DNA of 64,000 nucleotides from Actinomycetota bacterium (GTDB lineage: Bacteria > Actinomycetota > Actinomycetes > S36-B12), in NCBI GenBank assembly GCA_030681835.1, contig JAUXRN010000170.1, positions 1 to 64,000 of the forward strand, read 5' to 3'. The notes under the pieces are model-generated. The model saw only the letters and a list, made by a program, of their open reading frames with translations. It did not search any database and was not told the DNA's origin. Below, in pieces: positions 16,972 to 24,425 of the stretch. The translations under genes and the position numbers were made by a program. Position 1 is the first letter of the stretch. Every line of letters starts with the position of its first letter.

Positions 16972-17722
16972 GCATTGCCCCCGTGTCGAGACCTGCGAGG
17001 GCCGCGTTGCGTGCCTCGTCAGCGGTCGTCCTGTTCAGTTCCGGTCGGCGTTCCAGGAGCTCGAGGATGGCGTCGACGTCGAAGGACGGATCAGCCGGAA
17101 AGAGTTCCTCGTACACAGCCTTCACGAACTCGTAGTCGGGCCGCGTGTCGACGGTCCAGCGCAGTGAAGAGAGGTCGCGCGGCCCGGTGTGGCTCGCGAG
17201 CCGGTAGCGGTCGGGGCGCCGGTAGACCCCCAACGTCACGTGCTCACGCTCAGCAGGATCGGTGCTGACGGCCGCCACATCGAGAAGCACGTGGGCGCGT
17301 ACCACTTCGGCATCGAGCCCATCCGGGAACGTCGGCGTCAGCGTGTTCGAGCAGTAGTCCGCCTCGACGGACCCGAACTGCTCGATGACAGCATCGATGA
17401 CCGCCGGCGAGGCTAGTGGGCAGTCGGCGGTGAGCCGGACGACGACGTCCGGCGCGAACTCCTCGACGGCGAGGACGAAGCGCTGCAGCACGTCATCCTG
17501 CGGGCCGCGCACGAGCCCAGTGCCCTGAGTGCGCGCCAGTTCGGCGATGACGTCGTCCCTCGGGTCCGTGGACGTGGCGATAACGATCCCGTCGATCCGA
17601 TCCGCGCGGCGGATCCTCTCCAGCTGCCGGACCAGCATGGGCTCGCCCATGAGCGGGAGCATCGCCTTTCCGGGAAGCCGCGTCGACGACATCCGCGCCT
17701 GCAGCACCGCGAGCGTGGTCAC
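16964..17722 (-). CDS. SpsF-like cytidylyltransferase family protein
   Basis: The 252-residue protein begins with TLAVLQARMSSTRLPGKAML, the nucleotide-binding motif of the SpsF branch of CMP-sugar synthetases. IVIATSTDPRDDVIAELA, RGPQDDVLQRF and VVRLTADCPLASP follow, all typical of this branch. SpsF proteins are thought to activate keto-sugar acids or related sugars with CTP. It starts at GTG 17722 with GGGAGGAT upstream. Next to the second NeuB-type synthase gene at 20.6 kb, it is the natural candidate to activate that enzyme's product, because PseF already serves the Pse branch. Confidence 0.82.
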   Translation of the reverse strand: MTTLAVLQARMSSTRLPGKAMLPLMGEPMLVRQLERIRRADRIDGIVIATSTDPRDDVIAELARTQGTGLVRGPQDDVLQRFVLAVEEFAPDVVVRLTADCPLASPAVIDAVIEQFGSVEADYCSNTLTPTFPDGLDAEVVRAHVLLDVAAVSTDPAEREHVTLGVYRRPDRYRLASHTGPRDLSSLRWTVDTRPDYEFVKAVYEELFPADPSFDVDAILELLERRPELNRTTADEARNAALAGLDTGAMHA

Positions 17723-17741
17723 CTGCAGATCCTCCCAGCCG

Positions 17742-18608
17742 TCACCGGGACCACAGACGCGGGTCCACGAGGCCCGGGTCGTGGGACCGCACGGCGGCCC
17801 AGTCCAGGTCGACCGGGGAGAGCGCCCATGCCTGCCCGATCTCGCGCAGTTCGCCAGCCGACGTCACCCCCACGACCACCTGGTCGACCCAGGCAATTGA
17901 CCTGAGGAAGGACAGGGCCGCACGTATGGGCGAGACCGCCAAGCCGGCGCAGGCGCGATGGAACCGGATCACGTCCGGGTGCGCCGACAGGGCGGCACCG
18001 GACGTCGCGTCGACGAGGAGGCCCTGCAGGAAGGCACTTCGCACCTGAAGCTCGGTGCCCGCCGCGCCCAGCTCTGACATCAGTGGCTCTCCCACCAGCC
18101 GTTGGTCCAGTGCATTGAGGGGCACCTGCACGGCGCCGAGGGCGGGGAACAGCCGGGCGGCGCGCTCAATATCGACCCGGTCGTAGGCGGAGATACCCAC
18201 GCGCCCCACCAGTCCCTCGCGCATGAGCACGTCGAGCTCCCTAGCGGTCCCGGCGGCCAGGTCGTCGTCGAGGTCGAACCAGTCGTGGACCAGGCAGGCA
18301 TGCACCCGATCCACGCCGAGGCGGTCGAGGGACTCCTCCAGCTGGCCGCGGACCGGCAGGTCCGCCGCGGCTCCACCGAAGACCTTCGTCGTGATCGCGA
18401 ACCCGGACGCCCACGGCCGCAGGCGTTCTTGAGCGTGCCCGTAGCCGTGGGCGGGATCAGCGGTGCGGTGGGTGTCGACCGCATCGATCCCGACGCGTCG
18501 CGCCTCCTCGACGATCGCGGATACGTCCGCATCGGAGAGCACGCCGGTGCGATTGGTCACGCCGTACGTCCCGCCCCACTGCGCGGTACCGAGAGCAAGC
18601 GAAGCCAC
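17742..18608 (-). CDS. Aldo/keto reductase of the polysaccharide-cluster type
   Basis: The 288-residue TIM-barrel oxidoreductase opens with LALGTAQWGGTYGVTNRTG, the pattern seen in aldo/keto reductases of surface-sugar loci. D, Y, K and H of the catalytic tetrad can be placed in GIDAVDTHRT, AHGYGHAQERL, AITTKVFGG and ACLVHDW. It would reduce or oxidise a sugar carbonyl with NADPH. It starts at GTG 18608, nine nucleotides after the stop of the next reductase, and is followed 19 nt later by the SpsF-like gene. The conserved pairing with SpsF and a GSA-type aminotransferase suggests a shared pathway. Confidence 0.8.
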   Translation of the reverse strand: MASLALGTAQWGGTYGVTNRTGVLSDADVSAIVEEARRVGIDAVDTHRTADPAHGYGHAQERLRPWASGFAITTKVFGGAAADLPVRGQLEESLDRLGVDRVHACLVHDWFDLDDDLAAGTARELDVLMREGLVGRVGISAYDRVDIERAARLFPALGAVQVPLNALDQRLVGEPLMSELGAAGTELQVRSAFLQGLLVDATSGAALSAHPDVIRFHRACAGLAVSPIRAALSFLRSIAWVDQVVVGVTSAGELREIGQAWALSPVDLDWAAVRSHDPGLVDPRLWSR

Positions 18609-18617
18609 CGGACGACC

Positions 18618-19592
18618 CTACGCGGGCCGGCGCCAGTGGATGGCATCTGCCAGCAGGCGATCCACCAGGGCGCGGGTCTCCTGGTCAAGCTCGACCCCCG
18701 AAGCCGCTGCGTTCTCGGCCAGTTGCTCGGGTCGCGAGGCACCGATGATCGCGGAGGAGACGCTGGGGTTGCCCAGGACCCAGGCAAGGGCGAGTTGCGC
18801 GGGTGTCAGGCCCAGCCGCTCGGCGACCGGCACCAGCGACTGCACGGCCTCAATGACGGTGCCTGTCATCCACCGGGCGATGTACCCCGACCCGTCACGA
18901 TCGTCAGCGCGGGATCCCTGCGGCGGGCGAGCGCCTGGCCGGTACTTGCCGGACAGCACGCCCTGGGCAAGCGGTGACCAGACGATCTGGCCGATGCCCC
19001 ACTCATCGCACGTAGGGATCACCTCCTCCTCGATGATCCGCCAGAGCATCGAGTACTGCGGCTGGTTGGCCACCAGGGGGGAGTACCCGCGATCCCTCGA
19101 CACGATCGCGGCGTCCCGGATCTGGCCGGCACTCCACTCGGAGACGCCGACATAGAGGATCTTGCCCTCGCGGACCAGGTCATCGAAGGCCGACAGCGTC
19201 TCCTCCACCGGCGTCTCCGGGTCGAATCGATGGGCCTGGTAGATGTCGATGTGGTCGGTCCGCAGGCGCCGGAGGGACGCGTGGCAAGCCTCGCGGACGT
19301 GCTTGCGCGAGAGTCCGCGCTGGTTCGGTCCGGGGCCGGTGGGCCAGAACACCTTCGTGGACAGCTCGATCGAGCCGCGCGGGACTCCCGTCAACGCGCG
19401 GCCGAGCAGCTCCTCGGCCCGGCCGTCCGCGTAGGCATCGGAGGTGTCGAACGTCGTGATCCCGCAGTCCAGCGCCGCACGGACGAGGGCCTGGCTAACG
19501 TCGTCATCGACCTGCGCCCCCATGGTCGCCCAGTTGCCGAGGGCCAATTCGCTCACCTTCAGGCCGGAGGAACCGAGCCGCCGATGACGCAC
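18618..19592 (-). CDS. Aldo/keto reductase (Kv-beta/YghZ-like)
   Basis: The 324-residue protein reads VRHRRLGSSGLKVSELALG at its start, the usual opening of this NADPH-dependent family. It has TFDTSDAYADGRAEELLG with the Asp and Tyr, ELSTKVF with the Lys and IDIYQAHRFDPETPVEE with the His of the catalytic tetrad. GTG 19592 is chosen rather than the upstream frame because a TACTCT box ends exactly 6 nt before it. It may be the first gene of the minus-strand operon down to 12.9 kb. It could be a sugar reductase of the neighbouring pathway or a general detoxifying enzyme. Confidence 0.8.
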   Translation of the reverse strand: MRHRRLGSSGLKVSELALGNWATMGAQVDDDVSQALVRAALDCGITTFDTSDAYADGRAEELLGRALTGVPRGSIELSTKVFWPTGPGPNQRGLSRKHVREACHASLRRLRTDHIDIYQAHRFDPETPVEETLSAFDDLVREGKILYVGVSEWSAGQIRDAAIVSRDRGYSPLVANQPQYSMLWRIIEEEVIPTCDEWGIGQIVWSPLAQGVLSGKYRPGARPPQGSRADDRDGSGYIARWMTGTVIEAVQSLVPVAERLGLTPAQLALAWVLGNPSVSSAIIGASRPEQLAENAAASGVELDQETRALVDRLLADAIHWRRPA

Positions 19593-19598
19593 GCACTC

Positions 19599-19604
19599 AG
19601 AGTA
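19599..19604 (-). promoter_or_regulatory. -10 box of a leaderless promoter (aldo/keto reductase operon)
   Basis: TACTCT ends 6 nt before GTG 19592 on the minus strand. It fixes the start of the reductase and faces a divergent TACACT box at 19671-19676. Confidence 0.5.
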
Positions 19605-19670
19605 GGGGCGCACCTGCGCGCTGGCGGTCGGCAATTGCCGCGGACATCAATTGATTACGCGGGTCCTGTC

Positions 19671-19676
19671 TACACT
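19671..19676 (+). promoter_or_regulatory. -10 box upstream of the RmlD-like gene
   Basis: TACACT ends 8 nt before ATG 19685, so the transcript would have a leader of about one nucleotide or none. No ribosome binding site is present. Confidence 0.45.
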
Positions 19677-19684
19677 CCACAACC

Positions 19685-20593
19685 ATGGAGACCTGGCTGG
19701 TGACGGGGTCGCGCGGCTTCCTCGGCACCAACGCCGCCGTCTACCTGTCCGGTCGCGCACGACTCGTGGGCCAGGCCCGCACGACGGAAGACTCCCGCCT
19801 GTACGAACGGATCATCGGCCTCGACCTGAGGGATGCCGAGGGTGTCGGGGCCCTCGTCCGTGAAGTCAATCCGGACGTGGTCCTCCACGCTGCCGCCATC
19901 TCCGGGCACGAGACGTCCGCCAATGATCCCGAGCAGGCCTTCGCAGTCAACGTGGTGGCCACGAAGTCCATCGCCGAGGCATGCGCCGACATCGGTGCGC
20001 GCATGGTGCACATCTCCACCGACGCCGTGTTCGACGGCAGCACGGGGGGCTACTCCGAGGTGGACGAACCACAGCCGTTCTCGTACTACGGCGAGACGAA
20101 GCTCGGCGGGGAGCAGGCCGTCCGCGACACCGTCGAGGACCACCTGATCGTTCGCACCAACTTCTTCGGCTGGAGCGAGACCGGACGCAAGTCGGTCCTT
20201 GAGTTCTTCGTCAACTCCCTGCGCGAGGGCCGCAACGTGCGCGGATACCCGGACTTCGTCGTGACCTCGCTGTACGTCCCGGCACTCCTGCAGGCGATCT
20301 GGGATCTCGGCGAGATCGGCGCGGTCGGCACCGTGCACGTCGCCTCCTCGGATGCACTGTCCAAGTACGACTTCGGCATGCGCATCGCCGAGCAGTTCGG
20401 CCTCGATCCAGGGCTGATCGCCCGGCAGGGGCCTGATGCCGATGCCCACACCGCCTCTCGGAGCCGCGACCTGTCCTTGGACACCAGCAGGGTCGCGGCG
20501 ATCCTCGGGGCGCCCATGCAGACGCAAGGCCAGGGCATCGCGCAGGCGTACCATGACGAGCCCCGGATCGCCGGGACCATCCGCGACCGCTGA
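19685..20593 (+). CDS. RmlD-like NAD(P)-dependent sugar reductase or epimerase
   Basis: The 302-residue SDR has WLVTGSRGFLG for nucleotide binding, ISTDAVFDGSTGGYSE and FSYYGETKLGGEQAV with the catalytic Tyr and Lys. These match the RmlD (dTDP-4-dehydrorhamnose reductase) branch. No RmlA, B or C genes are visible here, so rhamnose synthesis is not implied; a sugar-nucleotide or free keto-sugar reductase is more cautious. It is followed 16 nt later by the second NeuB-type synthase and is probably its pathway partner. Confidence 0.8.
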   Translation: METWLVTGSRGFLGTNAAVYLSGRARLVGQARTTEDSRLYERIIGLDLRDAEGVGALVREVNPDVVLHAAAISGHETSANDPEQAFAVNVVATKSIAEACADIGARMVHISTDAVFDGSTGGYSEVDEPQPFSYYGETKLGGEQAVRDTVEDHLIVRTNFFGWSETGRKSVLEFFVNSLREGRNVRGYPDFVVTSLYVPALLQAIWDLGEIGAVGTVHVASSDALSKYDFGMRIAEQFGLDPGLIARQGPDADAHTASRSRDLSLDTSRVAAILGAPMQTQGQGIAQAYHDEPRIAGTIRDR

Positions 20594-20609
20594 GGGGATG
20601 CCGCCAGCC

Positions 20610-21692
20610 ATGGCCACGCCGTTCACCATCGGGAACCGACTCGTCGGCCCGGACCAGCCGACCTACTTCATCGCCGACATCGCCGCCAACCACGACGGCG
20701 ACCTCGGGAGAGCGCTGGACCTCATGACCCTGGCCAAGCAGGCCGGGGCCGACTGCGCGAAGTTCCAGCACTTCCGCGCGCCCTACATCGTCAGCGACTA
20801 CGGCTTCCGCAACCTCGGGGAGCAGCAGGACCACCAGGCGACCTGGACCAAGTCCGTCTTCGAGGTGTACGCGGACGCGAGCCTGCCGTGGGACTGGACA
20901 CCGGTCCTCGCGGCGCATGGCCAGGCCATCGGCATCGAGTTCATGTCATCGCCCTACGATCCCGAGGCGGTGGCCCACCTCGACCCGTTCGTCAGCGCCT
21001 TCAAGGTCGGGTCCGGCGACATCAACTGGATCGAGGAACTCGAGGTGATCGCCGCGCTGGGCAAGCCCGTCCTCCTGGCCACGGGCGCCGCGACCCTCGA
21101 CGACGTCGATCGCGCCATGGCCGTGCTCGCCACCGCAGGGGTCGATGCCGTCCTCATGCAGTGCAACACCAACTACACCGGCTCCATCGAGAACGTCGGG
21201 CATGTCAACCTCCGCGTGCTCGACCAGTTCGCCGAGCGCTACCCGGGCATCACCCTGGGCCTGTCGGACCACACGCCGGGCCATGTGACCGTCCTCGGTG
21301 GCGTCGCGCTCGGCGCCCGCGTCATCGAGAAGCACTTCACCGACGACACCAGCCGCACCGGACCCGACCATGGCTTCTCGATGGACCCGGTCACCTGGCG
21401 GGCGATGGTCGACGCCACCCGGATGCTGGAGTCGGCCCTCGGCGATGGCCGCAAGCGGGTCGAGCCGAACGAGCAGGCGACCGTCGTCCTGCAACGGCGC
21501 TGCGTGCGTGCCGCTCGGGACCTCCCGTCCGGGCACGTCATCGCCAGAACGGACCTGGCGGTCCTGCGCCCCGCTCCGCTCGAGGCCGTCCCCGCCCACG
21601 AGGTGGGCCTTGTCGTCGGCCGTTGCCTCGACCGCGCGCTGGATGCCGGTGAGCACGTCTCGTGGTCGGACCTGGCCCCGACCCGCGGATGA
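20610..21692 (+). CDS. Second NeuB-family nonulosonate-type synthase, distinct from PseI
   Basis: The 360-residue protein has a NeuB TIM barrel and a C-terminal SAF domain, and by family it condenses PEP with an aldose. Its motifs differ from PseI: IADIAANHDGDLGRAL carries D23 where NeuB and PseI have Glu, and DCAKFQHFRAPYIVSDYGF replaces the usual KFQT region. AFKVGSGDINW and GKPVLLATGAAT replace the SFE and STGMA motifs. LSDHTPGH, VIEKHFTDD and TGPDHGFSMDP are conserved. The ATG at 20610 follows GAGGGG at 20592-20597; the ATG at 20598 would leave that site no spacing. The sugar product is not predictable. The neighbouring SDR, SpsF-like, GSA-type and aldo/keto reductase genes suggest a dedicated pathway. 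Confidence 0.84.
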   Translation: MATPFTIGNRLVGPDQPTYFIADIAANHDGDLGRALDLMTLAKQAGADCAKFQHFRAPYIVSDYGFRNLGEQQDHQATWTKSVFEVYADASLPWDWTPVLAAHGQAIGIEFMSSPYDPEAVAHLDPFVSAFKVGSGDINWIEELEVIAALGKPVLLATGAATLDDVDRAMAVLATAGVDAVLMQCNTNYTGSIENVGHVNLRVLDQFAERYPGITLGLSDHTPGHVTVLGGVALGARVIEKHFTDDTSRTGPDHGFSMDPVTWRAMVDATRMLESALGDGRKRVEPNEQATVVLQRRCVRAARDLPSGHVIARTDLAVLRPAPLEAVPAHEVGLVVGRCLDRALDAGEHVSWSDLAPTRG

Positions 21693-21702
21693 CGGACGGC
21701 GA

Positions 21703-22686
21703 ATGACGGTCGTCGGCTACGCCTCGCCGGCCTGGGGGGTCCACGACCAGCGGTGGGTCGAAGGGCTGCGCGCCTGTGGCTTCGAGGTGGAGGTCCTGTC
21801 CGGGATCGAGGACCTCGCTGCCGAGGTCCCCCGTCGGCTGCCGCGCGGCGCGCCCGTGCTGGCCGGCCCCCTGCCTACCCTGGCCCGCACCCTGGTGGAC
21901 TCAGCCCACCCCATCGTCGGGCTCTCCCATGGCTGGGACCTTCAGGCCGGACACGCCCAATCCGTACCGATCGCCGACCTCGCCTGGCTGCCGAGGCTCG
22001 CCCGGCTCATCGTCGATTCGGCCAGCACGGGGTCACGGGCCGAGGCCGCCGGGATGCCGACGGACCGGATCCACCTGTTGCCATGGGGGATCGACCTCGA
22101 CCGGTTCGAGCCTGACGGCGAGAAGGCCGCGCTGGCCGGCCCCGCAGACGCACGGATCGTGCTGTCGCTCCGCACGCATGACCGCCTCTACCGCACGGCC
22201 GACGTCATTGAGGCGTTCGCCCTCGCCGCGAGCCGCGATCCCGCGCTGTTCCTCGTCATGGGCGGTACCGGACCGCTGGCGAACGAGCACCGCGAACGCC
22301 TGCACGGGCTCGGGCTCGCCGACCGCGTCGCCTTCCCAGGCCAGGTCGACGAGACTGCCGTGGCACCACTCCTGCGGGCGGCCGACTGCTACGTCACCGC
22401 CTCGGAGACGGACGGCACGTCGGTCACCCTCCTGCAGGCCATGGCCTGCAGGGTCCCGGTTGTGTGCTCGCGCAACCCCGGCAACGGCTGGTGGATCGAG
22501 GACGGGGTGACCGGGCACACGTTCGACGTCGGCGACATCGACCGGCTCGCTGAGCTCATGGCCACCGCGACCGTGCCCGGGAGCGGACTGGACCAGGCCC
22601 GGGCAAACGTGGTCGAGCGCGCCGACTGGCGGCGCAACCGCCTGATGCTTGCCGGGATCATGGGCTCATCGACCACGACGTCCTAG
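21703..22686 (+). CDS. Family 4-type glycosyltransferase
   Basis: The 327-residue GT-B enzyme has an acceptor half beginning VVGYASPAWGVHDQRWVEGL. Its donor half has RIHLLPWGIDLDRFEP, VLSLRTHDRLYRTADVIEAF, FLVMGGTGPLANEH and the EX7E-like SETDGTSVTLLQAMACRVPV. It would transfer a nucleotide-activated sugar onto a growing glycan in the cytosol. The ATG at 21703 lies 10 nt after the synthase stop, so it is in the same operon. Transfer of the nonulosonate made next door is possible, but the donor is unknown. Confidence 0.8.
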   Translation: MTVVGYASPAWGVHDQRWVEGLRACGFEVEVLSGIEDLAAEVPRRLPRGAPVLAGPLPTLARTLVDSAHPIVGLSHGWDLQAGHAQSVPIADLAWLPRLARLIVDSASTGSRAEAAGMPTDRIHLLPWGIDLDRFEPDGEKAALAGPADARIVLSLRTHDRLYRTADVIEAFALAASRDPALFLVMGGTGPLANEHRERLHGLGLADRVAFPGQVDETAVAPLLRAADCYVTASETDGTSVTLLQAMACRVPVVCSRNPGNGWWIEDGVTGHTFDVGDIDRLAELMATATVPGSGLDQARANVVERADWRRNRLMLAGIMGSSTTTS

Positions 22687-22698
22687 GGTGGAACTGCC

Positions 22699-23565
22699 AT
22701 GACCACGTCACGAATCCGACAGACGCTGCGCGACCTCGGCGCCATCCGCGACGACGACGTCACGCTCTTCCGGGCGCAGACGAGGGACCGGGAGGTCCCG
22801 GTGTACCGCGACAGCCGTAGCGGGGTCATCTTCATCGACGACTACTACGTCGGGGACGACGAGTACGTGACGGGCGAGTATCGCGGCGCCCTGATCCCGA
22901 CCTACGAAGACGCCGTCGACACCGAACGGCGAGTTGCCGCCTTCCGCGATGTCTACTACGGACGCTCCGTCCTCGACTTCGGCTGCGGCGAAGGAAACTT
23001 CCTGCGCGCGGTTGCCCCCGGGGCCACGTCCGTCACAGGGATCGAGCTTCAGGACTCCTATCGGAACCGCCTCAACGCCGATGGGATCGCGTGCTACGCC
23101 GGGCTTGACGAGGTGCCTGAGGACCTCGATGCGGTCTTCATGTTCCACGTGCTGGAGCACCTTCCCGAACCCCTGGAAACGCTCGCCAGGATCCGCGCAC
23201 TCCTGGCGCCGAAGTCAGGACGCCTCGTGGTCGAGGTCCCCCATGCCCGGGACCTGCTGCTGTCGACCCTGCAGAACGAGGCCTTCACGTCGTTCACCCT
23301 GTGGTCCCAGCATCTTGTCCTGCACACGCGCGACTCGCTGGATCGCCTGCTGCGAGCCGCCGGCTTCCGGGTCGAATCGATCATGGGAGTCCAGCGGTAC
23401 GGCCTGCCCAACCACCTCACCTGGCTCTCCGAGGGCAAGCCGGGCGGTCATCGCGGCCCGCTGGCACCGATGGAGACCCCCGCGCTCCACCACGCCTATG
23501 CCTCGGCGCTGAGTGGTCTGGACGCCAACGACACGCTGGTCGCGGTCGCCGTCGCCACGAGCTAG
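22699..23565 (+). CDS. Class I SAM-dependent methyltransferase
   Basis: The 288-residue protein has an N-terminal segment with many Asp and Tyr residues. A methyltransferase core follows with SVLDFGCGEGNFLRAV, VTGIELQDSYRNRL and AVFMFHVLEHLPEPLETL, as in sugar C- or O-methyltransferases of LPS loci. The start is ATG 22699, 12 nt after the glycosyltransferase stop. The 3' end overlaps the convergent glycosyltransferase by 4 nt. It closes the plus-strand operon begun by the RmlD-like gene. Confidence 0.78.
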   Translation: MTTSRIRQTLRDLGAIRDDDVTLFRAQTRDREVPVYRDSRSGVIFIDDYYVGDDEYVTGEYRGALIPTYEDAVDTERRVAAFRDVYYGRSVLDFGCGEGNFLRAVAPGATSVTGIELQDSYRNRLNADGIACYAGLDEVPEDLDAVFMFHVLEHLPEPLETLARIRALLAPKSGRLVVEVPHARDLLLSTLQNEAFTSFTLWSQHLVLHTRDSLDRLLRAAGFRVESIMGVQRYGLPNHLTWLSEGKPGGHRGPLAPMETPALHHAYASALSGLDANDTLVAVAVATS

Positions 23566-24425
23566 CGGTCCTGGCGCGACCTCGTGAGCAGCGCCGTCCG
23601 CCCCCAGAAGCCATAGCGCATCGCGGCGAAGGCAAGCAGAAACGGCGCAGCGGCGAGCGCTTCGGCGGGTTCGAGCCGGATCATCGGCTGCACGAAGTCG
23701 GCGCGGGCCGGGTGGAGCAGCGACCGGCCTTGACGGGCAAGGTCCCAGCCCCCCTCACGGCCGATGCGAAAGACCTCTTCGTCGGAGATGCCGTACATGC
23801 GGCATCGGGCGACGACCTCGTCCCACGATGTCTTGCCGACCTCCAGCACGTGCGCATCGGAGATCGCGAACCTCGCCCCGAGTTCGCGGGCCCACCGCTC
23901 GCAGAGCTCGGAGTCATCCGAGAACCGCCGCGTCGCGTCGAAGGGGTACGCCCTGAGCAGGGCGCCCACGAACAGGGTGGGGGTGCCGATCACTGCCGCT
24001 GGCCCGGGGCGGAATCGGCCGGACCGCCAGGCGTTGAGGCCACGGCTGAGGTAGTCGTCGCCCTCGATGACGGTCTGGGCGCTGACACCCTGGACGCCCT
24101 CGGCCTCGAGATCGCTGATCATCCGCTCGAGCTGCCCCGGCGGCATGACGTTGTCCGAGCCCATGTTCAGCACGAGCGCACCGGAGGTCGCGGCGATGCC
24201 GATGTTCCGCGCGTTCCCGAGCCCCGTCCCCGGGTCGTCGAGGACGGCGTCGGCCAGCCCGTCCGCGATGGCCCTCGTGCCATCGCGCGAGCCCGCGTCC
24301 ACGACGACGATCTCGCCCACGCCGGCCGCGCGAAGGGAGGTCAGGCACCGCTCGATGCCCGCGATCGAGTCGAGGGTGCACACGACCGCCGAGACATCCG
24401 ACGGGACCCAGGGCATGCCGCTCAC
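23562..24425 (-). CDS. Family 2 glycosyltransferase
   Basis: The 287-residue GT-A enzyme has VSAVVCTLDSIAGIERCLTS and EIVVVDAGSRDGTRAIA. GLGNARNIGIAATSGALVLN comes next. NMGSDNVMPP stands where the DXD usually is, with only one of the acidic residues. FSDDSELCERW is the later acceptor-side acidic motif. The last ~40 residues contain a hydrophobic stretch (AAAPFLLAFAAMRYGFWG). GTG 24425 overlaps the exporter stop as GTGA, so exporter and transferase are translated together. Donor and acceptor are unknown. Confidence 0.78.
   Translation of the reverse strand: MSGMPWVPSDVSAVVCTLDSIAGIERCLTSLRAAGVGEIVVVDAGSRDGTRAIADGLADAVLDDPGTGLGNARNIGIAATSGALVLNMGSDNVMPPGQLERMISDLEAEGVQGVSAQTVIEGDDYLSRGLNAWRSGRFRPGPAAVIGTPTLFVGALLRAYPFDATRRFSDDSELCERWARELGARFAISDAHVLEVGKTSWDEVVARCRMYGISDEEVFRIGREGGWDLARQGRSLLHPARADFVQPMIRLEPAEALAAAPFLLAFAAMRYGFWGRTALLTRSRQDR

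Noticed and set aside
18609-18620. TAGGGT box before the aldo/keto reductase at 18608
   Set aside because: The TAG is the stop codon of the upstream gene, so the match to a -10 box may be chance. The same holds for TAGGGT at 22684-22689.
19685-20593. Rhamnose synthesis (RmlD)
   Set aside because: RmlA, RmlB and RmlC genes are absent from the window and the neighbours point to a NeuB-type pathway.
20610-21692. Second NeuB-type protein as PseI
   Set aside because: Its motifs (GSGDI, ATGAA, D23) differ from PseI, while the 6.6 kb protein has the SFD and STGMA blocks and lies beside the ATP-grasp, pseF and pseGH genes.
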